Origin: Gordonia terrae
GTDB taxonomy: Bacteria; Actinomycetota; Actinomycetes; Mycobacteriales; Mycobacteriaceae
Assembly: GCF_001698225.1 (NCBI RefSeq)
Contig: NZ_CP016594.1
Location: 2,728,001 to 2,792,000, forward strand
DNA: 64,000 nucleotides
Direction of reading: 5' to 3'
Positions 30,113 through 39,684 of this stretch are shown here, piece after piece. Position 1 is the stretch's first letter; every line of letters starts with the position of its first letter. The notes beneath the pieces were generated by a model. The model searched no databases. It saw nothing but the letters and a program-made list of their open reading frames with translations, and was not told the DNA's origin. Both the position numbers and the translations under genes were made by a program.

Positions 30113-30180
30113 CGCCCCGCCCGCCGCGCCGGACTCCGCGCGCTGTGCGGCCCCGCGGGGCCGGTGCCTATGGTTGTGGG

Positions 30181-30942
30181 ATGACCGTGATCCTTCTCCG
30201 GCACGGCCGTTCGACGGCGAACACCTCGGGGGTGCTCGCCGGTCGCAGCGCCGGCGTCCATCTCGACGACCGCGGGCGCGCCCAGGCCGATGATCTGGTT
30301 CGACGCCTCGGCGACCATCTCGGCTCCATCCGGGCGGTGGCACGTTCGCCGCTGGACCGATGTGCCGAGACGGTCGCGCCGCTGCTGGCCGCGCTGGGCG
30401 CGGACGGGCAGGCCCCGCCCGAGATCGTGGTCGACGACCTCGCGGAGGTCGACTACGGCGGGTGGACCGGGCGGTCTATCTCCGAACTGCTCAAGGAACC
30501 GCTGTGGAAGGTCGTGCAGCAACAACCGTCGGCCGCGGTGTTCCCCGACGGGGAGGGGCTGGCCGACGTCCAGGCGCGGGCGGTGCGCGCGATCCGTGAA
30601 CTGGACCGGATCCACGGCGGGCCCGACGGTTCCGGGGTGTGGATCGCCTGCTCGCACGGCGACGTGATCAAGGCGATCATCGCCGACGCCATGGGCACCC
30701 ACCTGGACGCCTTCCAGCGCATCGTCGTCGAACCGGCGTCGATCAGCGTGATCAGGTACGCCTCGTCGCGGCCATACGTGCACACCGTGAACACGACCGA
30801 GACGCTGTCCATACCGAAGCCCCCGCCGCCGGCACAGGACGGGCAGCGCCCGGCCGACGACGCGGTCGTCGGCGGGGACACCGGGGCGGATGTCACGCCG
30901 TCGGCGAACGGCGCCGCGACGATCCCGGCGACATCGGGATAA
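30181..30942 (+). CDS. Histidine phosphatase (phosphoglycerate mutase-like)
   Basis: 253 residues. The phosphohistidine motif LLRHGRST is at about 5-12, the second catalytic region is RSPLDRCAETV, and the late His is in ACSHGDVIKAI. A ~45-residue Pro/Ala/Gly tail without structure follows the domain. ATG directly follows TATGGT by 6 nt. Corresponds to Rv2135c. Start of the run that continues with DUF3090 and SCO1664-like genes. Substrate unknown. Confidence 0.88.
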   Translation: MTVILLRHGRSTANTSGVLAGRSAGVHLDDRGRAQADDLVRRLGDHLGSIRAVARSPLDRCAETVAPLLAALGADGQAPPEIVVDDLAEVDYGGWTGRSISELLKEPLWKVVQQQPSAAVFPDGEGLADVQARAVRAIRELDRIHGGPDGSGVWIACSHGDVIKAIIADAMGTHLDAFQRIVVEPASISVIRYASSRPYVHTVNTTETLSIPKPPPPAQDGQRPADDAVVGGDTGADVTPSANGAATIPATSG

Positions 30943-30967
30943 TGAACCAGACGACGAAGGAGGTGTG

Positions 30968-31702
30968 ATGTCTCGAGCCATCCATGTGTTCCGCAGCCCG
31001 GACCGCTTCGTGGCGGGCACGATCGGGCAGCCCGGCGACCGTACGTTCTACCTCCAGGCGGTCCACGAGGCCCGCATCATCAGCGTGATGCTCGAGAAGC
31101 AGCAGGTCCAGATCCTGGCGGATCGGATCGGTGCGCTGCTCGACGAGATCCACCGCCGCTTCGGCACGCCGATCCCGCCGGAGACCGACCGGGTCGGCGA
31201 CCTGAGCCCGCTGGTGATGCCCGTCGACGCCGAGTTCCGCGTCGGCACGATGGGTCTGGGGTGGGACGCGGAGTCCGAGGCCGTGGTGGTCGAGTTGCTC
31301 GCCATCACCGAGGGGGAGTTCGACGAGAGTGTCGTTCTCGACGACACCGACGAGGGTCCGGACGCCGTGCGCGTCTTCCTCACCACCGCCGCCGCCCGCG
31401 AGTTCGCCGCACGGTCGTCGAAGGTGATCTCGGCCGGCCGGCAGCCGTGCCCGCTGTGCAGCGAACCGCTCGATCCCGAGGGGCACCTGTGTATCCGGAC
31501 CAACGGCTACAAGCGGGACGCGGAGTTGAGCAAGTCCCTCGACTTCATCGATCCCGAGGTTTTCAACAGCCTTGCCGCACAGAGTGATCCGGGCCTGACG
31601 GCCGACGAGGAACCGTTCGACCAGGCGGGGGACGCACCTCAGCCCGGTGACCCGGACGAACCCGATGAGCCCGGTGACACCGGCCCCTCCGCACGTGACT
31701 GA
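30968..31702 (+). CDS. DUF3090 family protein
   Basis: 244 residues. The start is set by AAGGAGG at 4 nt. The family core includes HVFRSPDRFVAGTIGQPG, RTFYLQAV and a CPLC...HLC pair near 170-185 that looks like a zinc site. A long acidic, Pro-rich tail (about 215-244) follows. Always found beside the next gene in actinobacteria as far as I know, which suggests a shared function. Corresponds to Rv2134c. Confidence 0.88.
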   Translation: MSRAIHVFRSPDRFVAGTIGQPGDRTFYLQAVHEARIISVMLEKQQVQILADRIGALLDEIHRRFGTPIPPETDRVGDLSPLVMPVDAEFRVGTMGLGWDAESEAVVVELLAITEGEFDESVVLDDTDEGPDAVRVFLTTAAAREFAARSSKVISAGRQPCPLCSEPLDPEGHLCIRTNGYKRDAELSKSLDFIDPEVFNSLAAQSDPGLTADEEPFDQAGDAPQPGDPDEPDEPGDTGPSARD

Positions 31703-32528
31703 CGAGCCCGCGGTCGACCACGTCCTCCGCGAAGGCGAACTCACGATCCTCGGCCGGATCCCCTCGGCCAGCAACGCGACCCTCGTGTGCGACGCGGTGC
31801 TCGACGGCCGGACGTCGGTGCGCTGTGTCTACAAGCCGGTCCGCGGCGAGGTCCCGCTGTGGGACTTCCCCGACGGCACCCTCGCCGGGCGAGAGGTGGC
31901 GTCGTATCTGATCTCCGAGGCACTGGGCTGGGACACGATTCCCACGACGGTGCACCGCGACGGCCCGCTCGGGCCGGGGATGGTGCAGCGCTGGGTCGAG
32001 ACACCCGACAACACCGACCATCCGATCCCGGAGACCGAGCCGCGGATCGACCTCGTCGACCTCTGCCCGGTCGGGGCCGTGCCCGCCGGGTACCTCGCCG
32101 TGCTCCAGGCCTACGACCCGTACGGCGACCCCGTCGTCCTGGTACACGCCGACGACCCGCGGCTGCAGCGGATGTCGGTGCTCGACGTCATCCTCAACAA
32201 CGCCGACCGCAAGGGCGGACACGTGCTCGAGGGTCTGGACGGTGTCGTCTACGGGATCGACCACGGCATCTGCCTGCACGGCGAGGACAAACTGCGGACA
32301 GTGCTGTGGGGTTGGGCGGGGGAGCCGGTGCCCGGGCACCTCGTCGCCGACGTCGCCGAACTCGCCGAGCGGCTCGAGACCGACGGGTCGACGCTGCGCA
32401 CGCAGCTCGCCGAGCACATCACCGCCGACGAGATCGAGTCGCTGGCGATCCGGGCGATCGTGGTCGCCGAGAGCGCGACCATGCCGCATCCGCCGGGTCA
32501 TCGGCCGATACCGTGGCCGCCGTTCTGA
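31695..32528 (+). CDS. SCO1664 family protein, kinase-like fold
   Basis: 277 residues from GTG 31695, overlapping DUF3090 by 8 nt; ATG 31665 or GTG 31647 would lengthen it. The sequence recalls the PI3/4-kinase or HipA fold: a Lys in RCVYKPVRGE (nucleotide-contact position), the catalytic-loop-like NNADRKGGHVL, and GIDHGICLH in place of the metal-binding motif. The kinase-like reading is my inference; activity is not shown. Ends 84 bp before mshC. Corresponds to Rv2133c by position. Confidence 0.78.
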   Translation: MTDEPAVDHVLREGELTILGRIPSASNATLVCDAVLDGRTSVRCVYKPVRGEVPLWDFPDGTLAGREVASYLISEALGWDTIPTTVHRDGPLGPGMVQRWVETPDNTDHPIPETEPRIDLVDLCPVGAVPAGYLAVLQAYDPYGDPVVLVHADDPRLQRMSVLDVILNNADRKGGHVLEGLDGVVYGIDHGICLHGEDKLRTVLWGWAGEPVPGHLVADVAELAERLETDGSTLRTQLAEHITADEIESLAIRAIVVAESATMPHPPGHRPIPWPPF

Positions 32529-32612
32529 GGGAGTCCGGCGCACTCGGCGCGAGGGGACCGAACTGCTCGCCCCCGAACGCGATACACGGCCAGCGGGCAA
32601 TACAGTGGACGC

Positions 32613-33863
32613 ATGCAGTCGTGGCCCGATCTCGAACTCCCCGCCGTTCCGGGTAGTGGACCCGCCCTCCGTCTCTATGACACCGCCGATCGCGCGGTCC
32701 GACCCGTCGCACCCGGCGCCACCGCGACCATGTACGTCTGCGGTATCACCCCGTACGACGCCACCCACCTGGGGCACGCGGCCACCTACGTGACCTTCGA
32801 CCAGGTCAATCGGGTGCTGCGCGATCAAGGCCACGAGGTCCACTACGTCCAGAACGTGACCGACGTCGACGACCCGCTGTTCGAGCGGGCGGACCGCGAC
32901 GGCGTCGACTGGCGCGACCTCGGGGCCCGGGAGACACAGCTGTTCCGCGACGACATGACCGCCCTGCGGGTCCTGCCGCCGCGCGACTACATCGGCGCGG
33001 TCGAGTCGGTCGACGAGGTCGTCGAGGTCGTCGACAAGCTGCTCGCCTCCGGCGCCGCCTACACCGTCGACGACGCCGAGTTCCCGGATGTGTACTTCCG
33101 TACCGACGCCACCGAACAGTTCGGCTACGAGTCGGGGTACGACCGCGAGACCATGGCGCGGTTCTTCGCCGAACGCGGCGGCGACCCCGATCGTCCCGGC
33201 AAGCGCGACCCGCTCGACGCCCTGCTGTGGCGTGCCGTGCGGCCCGGCGAGCCGTCGTGGGACTCACCGTTCGGTCCGGGCCGGCCGGGCTGGCACATCG
33301 AGTGTTCGGCGATCGCGTTGAACCGCCTCGGCATCGAGTTCGACATCCAGGGCGGCGGCAACGATCTCATCTACCCGCACCACGAGTATTCGGCCGCCCA
33401 CGGCGAGGCCCTCACCGGTTCACGGCGGTTCGCCCGGCACTACGTGCACACCGGGATGGTCGGCCTCGACGGCGAGAAGATGTCCAAGAGCCGCGGCAAC
33501 CTGGTGTTCGTCTCGGTGCTGCGTCGCGACGGCGTGGACCCGGCGGCGATCCGCCTCGCCCTGCTCGCCGACCACTACCGAGGTGACCGGATGTGGACCG
33601 CGGAGGTCCTCGACACGGCCGTCGAACGCCTCGCCCGGTGGCGTGCGGCGCTCGGCGCGAGCACCGGTCCCGACGCCGAGCCGGTCATCGCCCGCATCCG
33701 CCAGCACCTCGCCGACGATCTCGACACCCCGAAAGCGCTTGCCGCAGTCGACGGTTGGTGCGCGGACGTGCACACCGGCATCGGTTCGTCGACGACGGCG
33801 CCGGCCGCGCTCGCCGACGCGGTCGACGCCCTGCTGGGAATTCCGCTCGTCCCCGGCGCCTGA
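32613..33863 (+). CDS. mshC: Cysteine:glucosaminyl-inositol ligase MshC
   Basis: 416 residues, cysteinyl-tRNA synthetase-like. It joins Cys to GlcN-Ins in mycothiol synthesis using ATP. Signature elements: zinc Cys in CGITPYD, HIGH-type [10 protein letters not shown], the second zinc site HIECSAIAL, and KMSKSRG. It lacks the anticodon-binding domain, which separates it from CysS. ATG follows TACAGT by 6 nt. In M. tuberculosis cysQ lies next to mshC; it is absent here. Confidence 0.95.
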   Translation: MQSWPDLELPAVPGSGPALRLYDTADRAVRPVAPGATATMYVCGITPYDATHLGHAATYVTFDQVNRVLRDQGHEVHYVQNVTDVDDPLFERADRDGVDWRDLGARETQLFRDDMTALRVLPPRDYIGAVESVDEVVEVVDKLLASGAAYTVDDAEFPDVYFRTDATEQFGYESGYDRETMARFFAERGGDPDRPGKRDPLDALLWRAVRPGEPSWDSPFGPGRPGWHIECSAIALNRLGIEFDIQGGGNDLIYPHHEYSAAHGEALTGSRRFARHYVHTGMVGLDGEKMSKSRGNLVFVSVLRRDGVDPAAIRLALLADHYRGDRMWTAEVLDTAVERLARWRAALGASTGPDAEPVIARIRQHLADDLDTPKALAAVDGWCADVHTGIGSSTTAPAALADAVDALLGIPLVPGA

Positions 33864-33919
33864 GCGGCGTCGTCCCACACCGAGATGTCGGCTCGCCGGC
33901 GTCTGGGTAGAGTGCTGAC

Positions 33920-34228
33920 GTGGCGCGCGTGCAAGAGATCCGACCCGAGACCGACGCCGGGGTGTACACCGTCGTCACCCGGACGTCGACCTACCTGCTG
34001 GATTTCACCGAGATGACGCTTCTCCGGGCTCCCGGGGTCGGTGGCACCGACAACGAGGACTGGACGGTCAGCCGGCTCCGGCGTGACTCCGAGGACATCC
34101 CGCTGCTCGGCGTGAAGTCGTGTCGCCTGGGCGAATCCGCACAGTTCTGGGTCCGGGCCGCCGACGACCCGGACGTCCGCACGTGGCGGATCACCACCCC
34201 CGTGGTCTCGATCGAGAAGATCGGCTGA
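33920..34228 (+). CDS. Hypothetical 102-residue protein
   Basis: GTG start 6 nt after TAGAGT (33908-33913). A small beta-rich protein (VYTVVTRTSTYLLDF, ESAQFWVRAADDPDVRTW, TTPVVSIEKI) with no Cys-rich or membrane segment. I do not recognise the family; the strand pattern suggests a compact beta-barrel. Tail-to-tail with the PAC2 gene, 16 bp apart. Confidence 0.7.
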   Translation: MARVQEIRPETDAGVYTVVTRTSTYLLDFTEMTLLRAPGVGGTDNEDWTVSRLRRDSEDIPLLGVKSCRLGESAQFWVRAADDPDVRTWRITTPVVSIEKIG

Positions 34229-34244
34229 CGCCCGGTCGCCCGGT

Positions 34245-35123
34245 TCAGGACCCGAACGGCCCCTGGCCGCGGCGCTTGAGGTAGCGCTCGAACTCGGCGG
34301 CGAGTGCATCGCCGTCGATCTTCGCCATCACCTCGTCCGGATCGACCTCGGCGTCCCCGCGCTCCTCGAGCCCGCGCACGTAGTCCGCGATCTCCTCGTC
34401 GTCCTCGGTCATCTCGGTGACCGCGCGTTCCCATTCCTCGGCCTGCTCGGGGAGCGTGCCGAGCGGTACCTCGATGTCGAGGACCTCCTCGACCCGCGTC
34501 AGCAGTGCCACGGTCGCCTTCGGGTTCGGCGGCGTCGACACATAGTGGGGGACCGCCGCCCAGAACGACACGGCCGGCAGGCCCGCCTGGACGAAGAGGT
34601 CCTGCAGAACCCCGGTGATTCCGGTCGGGCCCTCGTAGCGGCTCTCGGCGAGGTTGTACCGGGCCGCGGACTCGCTGCTGTAGGCCGCGCCGGTGACCGG
34701 CACCGGCCGGGTGTGCGGGGTGTCGGCGAGCAGCGCGCCCAGCATCACCGTGGTCTCGACCCCGAGCTCCTGCGCGAGGTCGACGATCTCGGCGCAGAAC
34801 GCCCGCCACCGCATGTTCGGTTCGATGCCGCGGACCAGCACGATGTCGCGGTCGGCGCCACGCGGGCTGCAGTACGAGATGGAGGTGGTCGGCCAGTCGA
34901 TCCGGCGCGTGACACCGTCGATCTGATTCACAGTGGGGCGATTGACCTGGAAGTCGTAGTATTCATCGGAGTCGATGTCGGCGAGGGGTCGGGCGTCCCA
35001 TTCGAGTGCCAGGTGCTCGACAGCGCTGCTGGCGGCGTCCCCGGCGTCGTTCCACCCCTCGAAGGCCGCGAGCAGAATGGGTCTGCGCAGCTGGGGAAGG
35101 TTCGACGTCTGCTCAGCGTTCAC
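34245..35123 (-). CDS. PAC2 family protein
   Basis: 292 residues. The PAC2 fold is seen in PILLAAFEGWNDAGDAASSAVEHL, the conserved DFQVNRPTV strand, VLVRGIEPNMRWRAFCAEI, VTMLGALLADTPHTRP-like strand, and PAVSFWAAVPHYVSTPPNP. PAC2 relates to eukaryotic proteasome-assembly chaperones; actinobacterial members are not proven to act on the proteasome. GTG 35123 lies 6 nt after TAGGCT. Corresponds to Rv2125, divergent from metH. Confidence 0.88.
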   Translation of the reverse strand: MNAEQTSNLPQLRRPILLAAFEGWNDAGDAASSAVEHLALEWDARPLADIDSDEYYDFQVNRPTVNQIDGVTRRIDWPTTSISYCSPRGADRDIVLVRGIEPNMRWRAFCAEIVDLAQELGVETTVMLGALLADTPHTRPVPVTGAAYSSESAARYNLAESRYEGPTGITGVLQDLFVQAGLPAVSFWAAVPHYVSTPPNPKATVALLTRVEEVLDIEVPLGTLPEQAEEWERAVTEMTEDDEEIADYVRGLEERGDAEVDPDEVMAKIDGDALAAEFERYLKRRGQGPFGS

Positions 35124-35129
35124 CGATCC

Positions 35130-35167
35130 AGCCTACGACCGAACACGCAGAGAGGGCGAACTACGCT
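35130..35167. promoter_or_regulatory. Divergent -10-like hexamers for PAC2 gene and metH
   Basis: TAGGCT on the minus strand (35130-35135) is 6 nt before the PAC2 GTG, and TACGCT on the plus strand (35162-35167) is 7 nt before the metH ATG. The 51-bp gap leaves no room for a cobalamin riboswitch. Confidence 0.5.
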
Positions 35168-35174
35168 GTCAACC

Positions 35175-38100
35175 ATGTCCCCTGATTTCTCCGGAACCGA
35201 TCCTCGCGATTTCGACACGACCTTCCTGTCGTCGATGTCGCGCCGGGTGCTGATCGGCGACGGGGCGATGGGCACCATGCTGCAGGCCGCGGATCTGACG
35301 CTCGACGACTTCCGTGGCCTCGAGGGTTGCAACGAGATCCTCAACGACACCCGGCCCGACGTCCTCGAGGGCATCCATCGTGCCTATTTCGAGGCCGGCG
35401 CCGATGCCGTCGAGACCAACACCTTCGGTTGCAACCTCTCGAATCTCGGCGATTACGACATCGCCGACCGCATCCGGGAGCTGTCGTACAAGGGCACGGC
35501 CATCGCGCGCGGCGTCGCCGACGAGATGGGTCCCTCGGCCGACGGCACCGCCCGATTCGTCCTCGGATCGATCGGGCCGGGCACCAAGCTGCCCAGCCTC
35601 GGCCACACCACCTATGCGGCCATCCGCGACGCGTACCTCGAGTGCGTGATCGGCATGCTCGAGGGCGGCGCCGATGCGGTCCTGATCGAGACCTCCCAGG
35701 ACCTGCTGCAGGTCAAATCGGCAGTGGTCGCCGCGCACCGCGCGATGGAGCGGGTGGGTCGCAGGATCCCGATCATCTCCCACGTCACGGTCGAGACGAC
35801 CGGCACGATGCTCCTCGGGTCGGAGATCGGGGCCGCACTGACGGCGCTGGAACCCCTCGGGATCGACCTCATCGGCCTCAACTGCGCCACCGGTCCGGCG
35901 GAGATGAGCGAGCATCTGCGATACCTGTCCAAGCACGCCCGCATCCCGGTGTCGGTCATGCCGAACGCCGGTCTGCCGGTCTTGGGCGCCAACGGTGCCG
36001 AGTACCCGCTGACACCCGAGGAACTGGCGCAGGCCATGGCGCAGTTCGTCGGCGAGTTCGGACTGGAGTTCGTCGGCGGCTGCTGCGGGACGACGCCCGA
36101 ACACATCCGGCAGGTCGCGGCGGCGGTCGCCGAGGTGACCCCGGCGACCCGCACCCCGGAGCACGAGTCGGAGACGTCGTCGCTGTACTCCGCGGTGCCC
36201 TTCGACCAGGACGCCAGCTTCCTGGTCATCGGTGAGCGCACGAACACCAACGGCTCCAAGGCTTTCCGCGAGGCGATGATCGCCGAGGACTACCAGAAGT
36301 GCCTCGACATCGCGAAGGACCAGACCCGCGACGGCGCCCACATGCTCGACCTCAACGTCGACTACGTCGGCCGCGACGGTGCCGCCGACATGACCGCCCT
36401 CGCCAGCCGGTTCGCGACCTCGTCGACGCTGCCGATCATGCTCGACTCCACCGAGCCGGAGGTCATCCGTGCAGGTCTGGAGTCCCTGGGCGGGCGTTGC
36501 GCGGTGAACTCGGTGAACTACGAGGACGGCGACGGACCGGACTCCCGGTTCACCAAGATCATGCAGCTCGTCGTCGAACACGGTGCGGCGGTCGTCGCGC
36601 TGACCATCGACGAAGAGGGGCAGGCGCGCACCGCCGACTGGAAGGTCCGGGTGGCCGAGCGGCTGATCGCCGACATCACCGGCAACTGGGGCCTCGCCGA
36701 AGAGGACATCATCCTCGACACGCTGACCTTCCCGATCTCGACGGGTCAGGAGGAGGTCCGGCGCGACGGCATCGAGACCATCGAGGCCATCCGCCGCTTG
36801 CACGAGGCCCACCCCGACGTGCACTTCACACTGGGCATCTCGAACATCTCGTTCGGCCTCAATCCCGCTGCACGACAGGTGCTCAACTCGGTCTTCCTGC
36901 ACGAGTGCGTGCAGGCCGGCCTCGACACGGCCATCGTGCACGCGTCGAAGATCCTGCCGATGGCCCGGATCCCGGAGGAGCACCGCGAGGTCGCCCTCGA
37001 TCTCGTCTACGACCGTCGTCGCGAGGGTTACGACCCGCTGCAGAAGTTGATGGAGCTCTTCGAAGGTGTCTCCGCGGCCTCGGCGCGCGAGTCGCGGGCC
37101 CAGGAACTGGCGAAGCTGCCGCTGTTCGAGCGGCTGGAGCGCCGGATCGTCGACGGCGAGCGCAACGGGCTCACCGACGATCTCGACGAGGCGATGACCC
37201 AGGTGCCGCCGCTGTCGATCATCAACGACACTCTGCTGTCGGGGATGAAGACCGTCGGCGAGCTCTTCGGTTCGGGTCAGATGCAGCTGCCGTTCGTGCT
37301 GCAGTCCGCCGAGGTGATGAAAACCGCGGTGGCGCATCTCGAGCCGCACATGGAGGCCACCGGCGAGGACGGCAAGGGTCGCATCGTGCTCGCCACCGTC
37401 AAGGGCGACGTGCACGACATCGGCAAGAACCTGGTCGACATCATCCTGTCCAACAACGGCTACGAGGTCGTCAACATCGGCATCAAGCAGCCGATCGCGA
37501 CCATTCTCGACGTCGCGGCGGACAAGCGGGCCGACGTCATCGGCATGTCCGGGCTGCTGGTGAAGTCGACCGTGGTGATGAAGGAGAACCTCGAGGAGAT
37601 CAACTCCCGCGGTCTCGCCGACGAGTACCCGGTGCTGCTCGGCGGCGCCGCGCTCACCCGCTCCTACGTCGAGAACGACCTCTCCGAGACCTACGAGGGC
37701 GACGTGCATTATGCGCGTGACGCTTTCGAGGGTCTGCGCCTGATGGACGACATCATGGCGACGAAGCGCGGCGGGGGGCCCGATCCGGACAGCGCCGAGG
37801 CGAAGGCAGCGGCGGAGAAGGCCGCCGAACGCAAGGCCCGGCACGACCGGTCGAAGCGCATCGCCGCGAAACGCAAGGCCGCCGAGGAGCCCGTGGAGGT
37901 GCCGGCCCGCTCGGATGTGGCCGCCGACAACGAGATCCCGACGCCGCCGTTCTGGGGCTCGCGGATCGTCAAGGGCGTCCCGATCGCGGACTACATGCAG
38001 CTCCTCGACGAGCGCGCGCTGTTCCTGGGCCAGTGGGGACTTCGCGGCGCCCGCGGTGGTGACGGACCGTCGTATGAGGAGCTCGTCGAGACCGAGGGCC

Positions 38101-38765
38101 GGCCGCGCCTGCGCTACTGGATCGATCGTCTGTCGACCGAGAACATCCTGCAGCACGCCGCGGTCGTCTACGGGTACTTCCCGGCGGTCAGCGACGGCGA
38201 CACCGTCCACGTGCTCACCGAGCCGGAACCGGATGCGCCGGTGCGGTTCAGCTTCACGTTCCCGCGTCAACAGCGGTCGCGGTTCCTGTGCATCGCGGAC
38301 TTCATCCGGTCGCGCGACGACGCGAAGGCCGCGGGCAAGGTCGACGTGCTGCCCTTCCAGCTCGTCACCATGGGTCAGCCGATCGCCGACTTCGCGAACA
38401 CGCTGTTCGCCGAGGACGCCTACCGCGACTATCTCGAGGTGCACGGCATCGGCGTCCAGCTGACCGAGGCGCTCGCCGAGTACTGGCATCAGCGCGTGCG
38501 CAGCGAGCTGACATTCGGCGACCGCACGATGGACAGCGAGGACCCGGAGAACGCGCAGGGCTTCTTCGATCTCGAGTACCGCGGCGCGCGTTTCTCGTTC
38601 GGCTACGGGGCCTGCCCCGACCTCGAGGACCGGGCGAAGATGATCGAGCTGCTCGAGCCCGGTCGGATCGGTGTCGAGCTGTCGGAGGAGTTGCAGCTGC
38701 ATCCCGAGCAGTCGACCGATGCGTTCGTGCTGCACCATCCGGAGGCGAAGTACTTCAACACCTGA
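35175..38765 (+). CDS. metH: Cobalamin-dependent methionine synthase
   Basis: 1196 residues with all four modules. The homocysteine domain carries zinc ligands in LNCATGP (Cys ~237) and GGCCGTTPEH (~302). The folate (pterin-binding) domain contains GERTNTNGSKAFR and DLNVDYVGRDG. The cobalamin domain has DVHDIGKN (His ~747). The AdoMet reactivation domain covers roughly 920-1190 (FLGQWGLRGA to FSFGYGACPDL). An Ala/Lys-rich linker (~860-905) separates the last two. Makes methionine from homocysteine and methyl-THF. Corresponds to Rv2124c. The start at 35175 follows TACGCT; earlier starts are in the PAC2 gene. Confidence 0.97.
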   Translation: MSPDFSGTDPRDFDTTFLSSMSRRVLIGDGAMGTMLQAADLTLDDFRGLEGCNEILNDTRPDVLEGIHRAYFEAGADAVETNTFGCNLSNLGDYDIADRIRELSYKGTAIARGVADEMGPSADGTARFVLGSIGPGTKLPSLGHTTYAAIRDAYLECVIGMLEGGADAVLIETSQDLLQVKSAVVAAHRAMERVGRRIPIISHVTVETTGTMLLGSEIGAALTALEPLGIDLIGLNCATGPAEMSEHLRYLSKHARIPVSVMPNAGLPVLGANGAEYPLTPEELAQAMAQFVGEFGLEFVGGCCGTTPEHIRQVAAAVAEVTPATRTPEHESETSSLYSAVPFDQDASFLVIGERTNTNGSKAFREAMIAEDYQKCLDIAKDQTRDGAHMLDLNVDYVGRDGAADMTALASRFATSSTLPIMLDSTEPEVIRAGLESLGGRCAVNSVNYEDGDGPDSRFTKIMQLVVEHGAAVVALTIDEEGQARTADWKVRVAERLIADITGNWGLAEEDIILDTLTFPISTGQEEVRRDGIETIEAIRRLHEAHPDVHFTLGISNISFGLNPAARQVLNSVFLHECVQAGLDTAIVHASKILPMARIPEEHREVALDLVYDRRREGYDPLQKLMELFEGVSAASARESRAQELAKLPLFERLERRIVDGERNGLTDDLDEAMTQVPPLSIINDTLLSGMKTVGELFGSGQMQLPFVLQSAEVMKTAVAHLEPHMEATGEDGKGRIVLATVKGDVHDIGKNLVDIILSNNGYEVVNIGIKQPIATILDVAADKRADVIGMSGLLVKSTVVMKENLEEINSRGLADEYPVLLGGAALTRSYVENDLSETYEGDVHYARDAFEGLRLMDDIMATKRGGGPDPDSAEAKAAAEKAAERKARHDRSKRIAAKRKAAEEPVEVPARSDVAADNEIPTPPFWGSRIVKGVPIADYMQLLDERALFLGQWGLRGARGGDGPSYEELVETEGRPRLRYWIDRLSTENILQHAAVVYGYFPAVSDGDTVHVLTEPEPDAPVRFSFTFPRQQRSRFLCIADFIRSRDDAKAAGKVDVLPFQLVTMGQPIADFANTLFAEDAYRDYLEVHGIGVQLTEALAEYWHQRVRSELTFGDRTMDSEDPENAQGFFDLEYRGARFSFGYGACPDLEDRAKMIELLEPGRIGVELSEELQLHPEQSTDAFVLHHPEAKYFNT

Positions 38766-38803
38766 GGTACGTCCGCGGCCGATCGAGGGACGGGGGACAG
38801 GCG

Positions 38804-39571
38804 ATGACGGTTCTGGAGCGGACCGAGGGGCCGGTGCGGATCATCGGGATCGACCGGCCGGATCGGCGCAATGCCGTCGACCGGGCGACGGCCGACGCGC
38901 TGGCGGATGCGTTCCGCCGGTTCGCCGCCGACGACTCGGTGTCCGTCGCGGTGCTCTACGGCGAGGGCGGGACGTTCTGTGCCGGGGCCGATCTCAAGGC
39001 GATCTCGGACGGCGTGCCGAACCGGGTGGCGCCCGACGGTGACGGGCCGATGGGTCCGACGCGGATGACGTTGTCGAAACCGGTGATCGCGGCGATCTCG
39101 GGGCACGCCGTGGCCGGCGGACTGGAGCTGGCGCTGTGGGCGGACCTCCGTGTCGCCGACGACGACGCCGTCTTCGGGGTGTTCTGTCGCCGGTGGGGCG
39201 TCCCGCTGATCGACGGCGGCACAGTCCGTCTGCCGCGCCTGATCGGCGAGAGCCGGGCCATGGATCTCGTGCTGACCGGCCGGGCGGTCCCGGCGGAGGA
39301 GGCGTTGTCGATCGGGCTCGCCAATCGCGTCGTACCGTCGGGGACCGCGCTACCGGCCGCGATCGCGCTGGCCGCCGAGATCGCCGCCTTCCCGCAGACG
39401 TGTATGCGGGAGGACCGGCTGTCGGTCCTCGAACAGGACGGCCTGGACACCGATGCGGCGATCGGCAACGAGTTGCGGCACGGCATGGTCTCCCTGGCGA
39501 CCGACACACTCGCCGGGGCAACCCGATTCGCCGGGGGAGCGGGCCGGCACGGTGAGGGCGTCGGCAGCTAG
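38804..39571 (+). CDS. Enoyl-CoA hydratase/isomerase family protein
   Basis: 255 residues, crotonase fold. Oxyanion-hole segments are GTFCAGADLKAIS and SGHAVAGGLELALWADLRVA. The usual first catalytic Glu region reads FCRRWGVPLIDGGTVRLPRLIG; the residue equivalent to the second Glu is Asp/Gly here, so the activity (hydratase, isomerase or hydrolase) cannot be named. A G-rich Shine-Dalgarno (GGGGGA) precedes ATG. It follows metH by 38 bp. Confidence 0.85.
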   Translation: MTVLERTEGPVRIIGIDRPDRRNAVDRATADALADAFRRFAADDSVSVAVLYGEGGTFCAGADLKAISDGVPNRVAPDGDGPMGPTRMTLSKPVIAAISGHAVAGGLELALWADLRVADDDAVFGVFCRRWGVPLIDGGTVRLPRLIGESRAMDLVLTGRAVPAEEALSIGLANRVVPSGTALPAAIALAAEIAAFPQTCMREDRLSVLEQDGLDTDAAIGNELRHGMVSLATDTLAGATRFAGGAGRHGEGVGS

Positions 39572-39596
39572 ACGAACCGACGCATACGGTTCGTCT
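39570..39596 (+). terminator. 10-bp hairpin on the hydratase stop codon
   Basis: AGACGAACCG (39570-39579) pairs with CGGTTCGTCT (39587-39596) across 7 nt. It includes the last two bases of the TAG stop. Confidence 0.6.
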
Positions 39597-39684
39597 CTGC
39601 GCGGCAAGCTTCTCAGCGGGTAGCTGGGTTGCGACATAACGACTGCTCCCTAACCGACAGAACCGCATTACCCGCAGGTCCCAG

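Noticed and set aside
35124..35174. Cobalamin riboswitch before metH
   Set aside because: The gap is only 51 bp and contains divergent -10-like hexamers; too short for the aptamer.
35169..38738. 1189-residue open frame on the minus strand opposite metH
   Set aside because: Shadow of a GC-rich gene. It is a low-complexity His/Arg/Asp/Gly-rich translation with no motif, while the plus strand encodes a full MetH.
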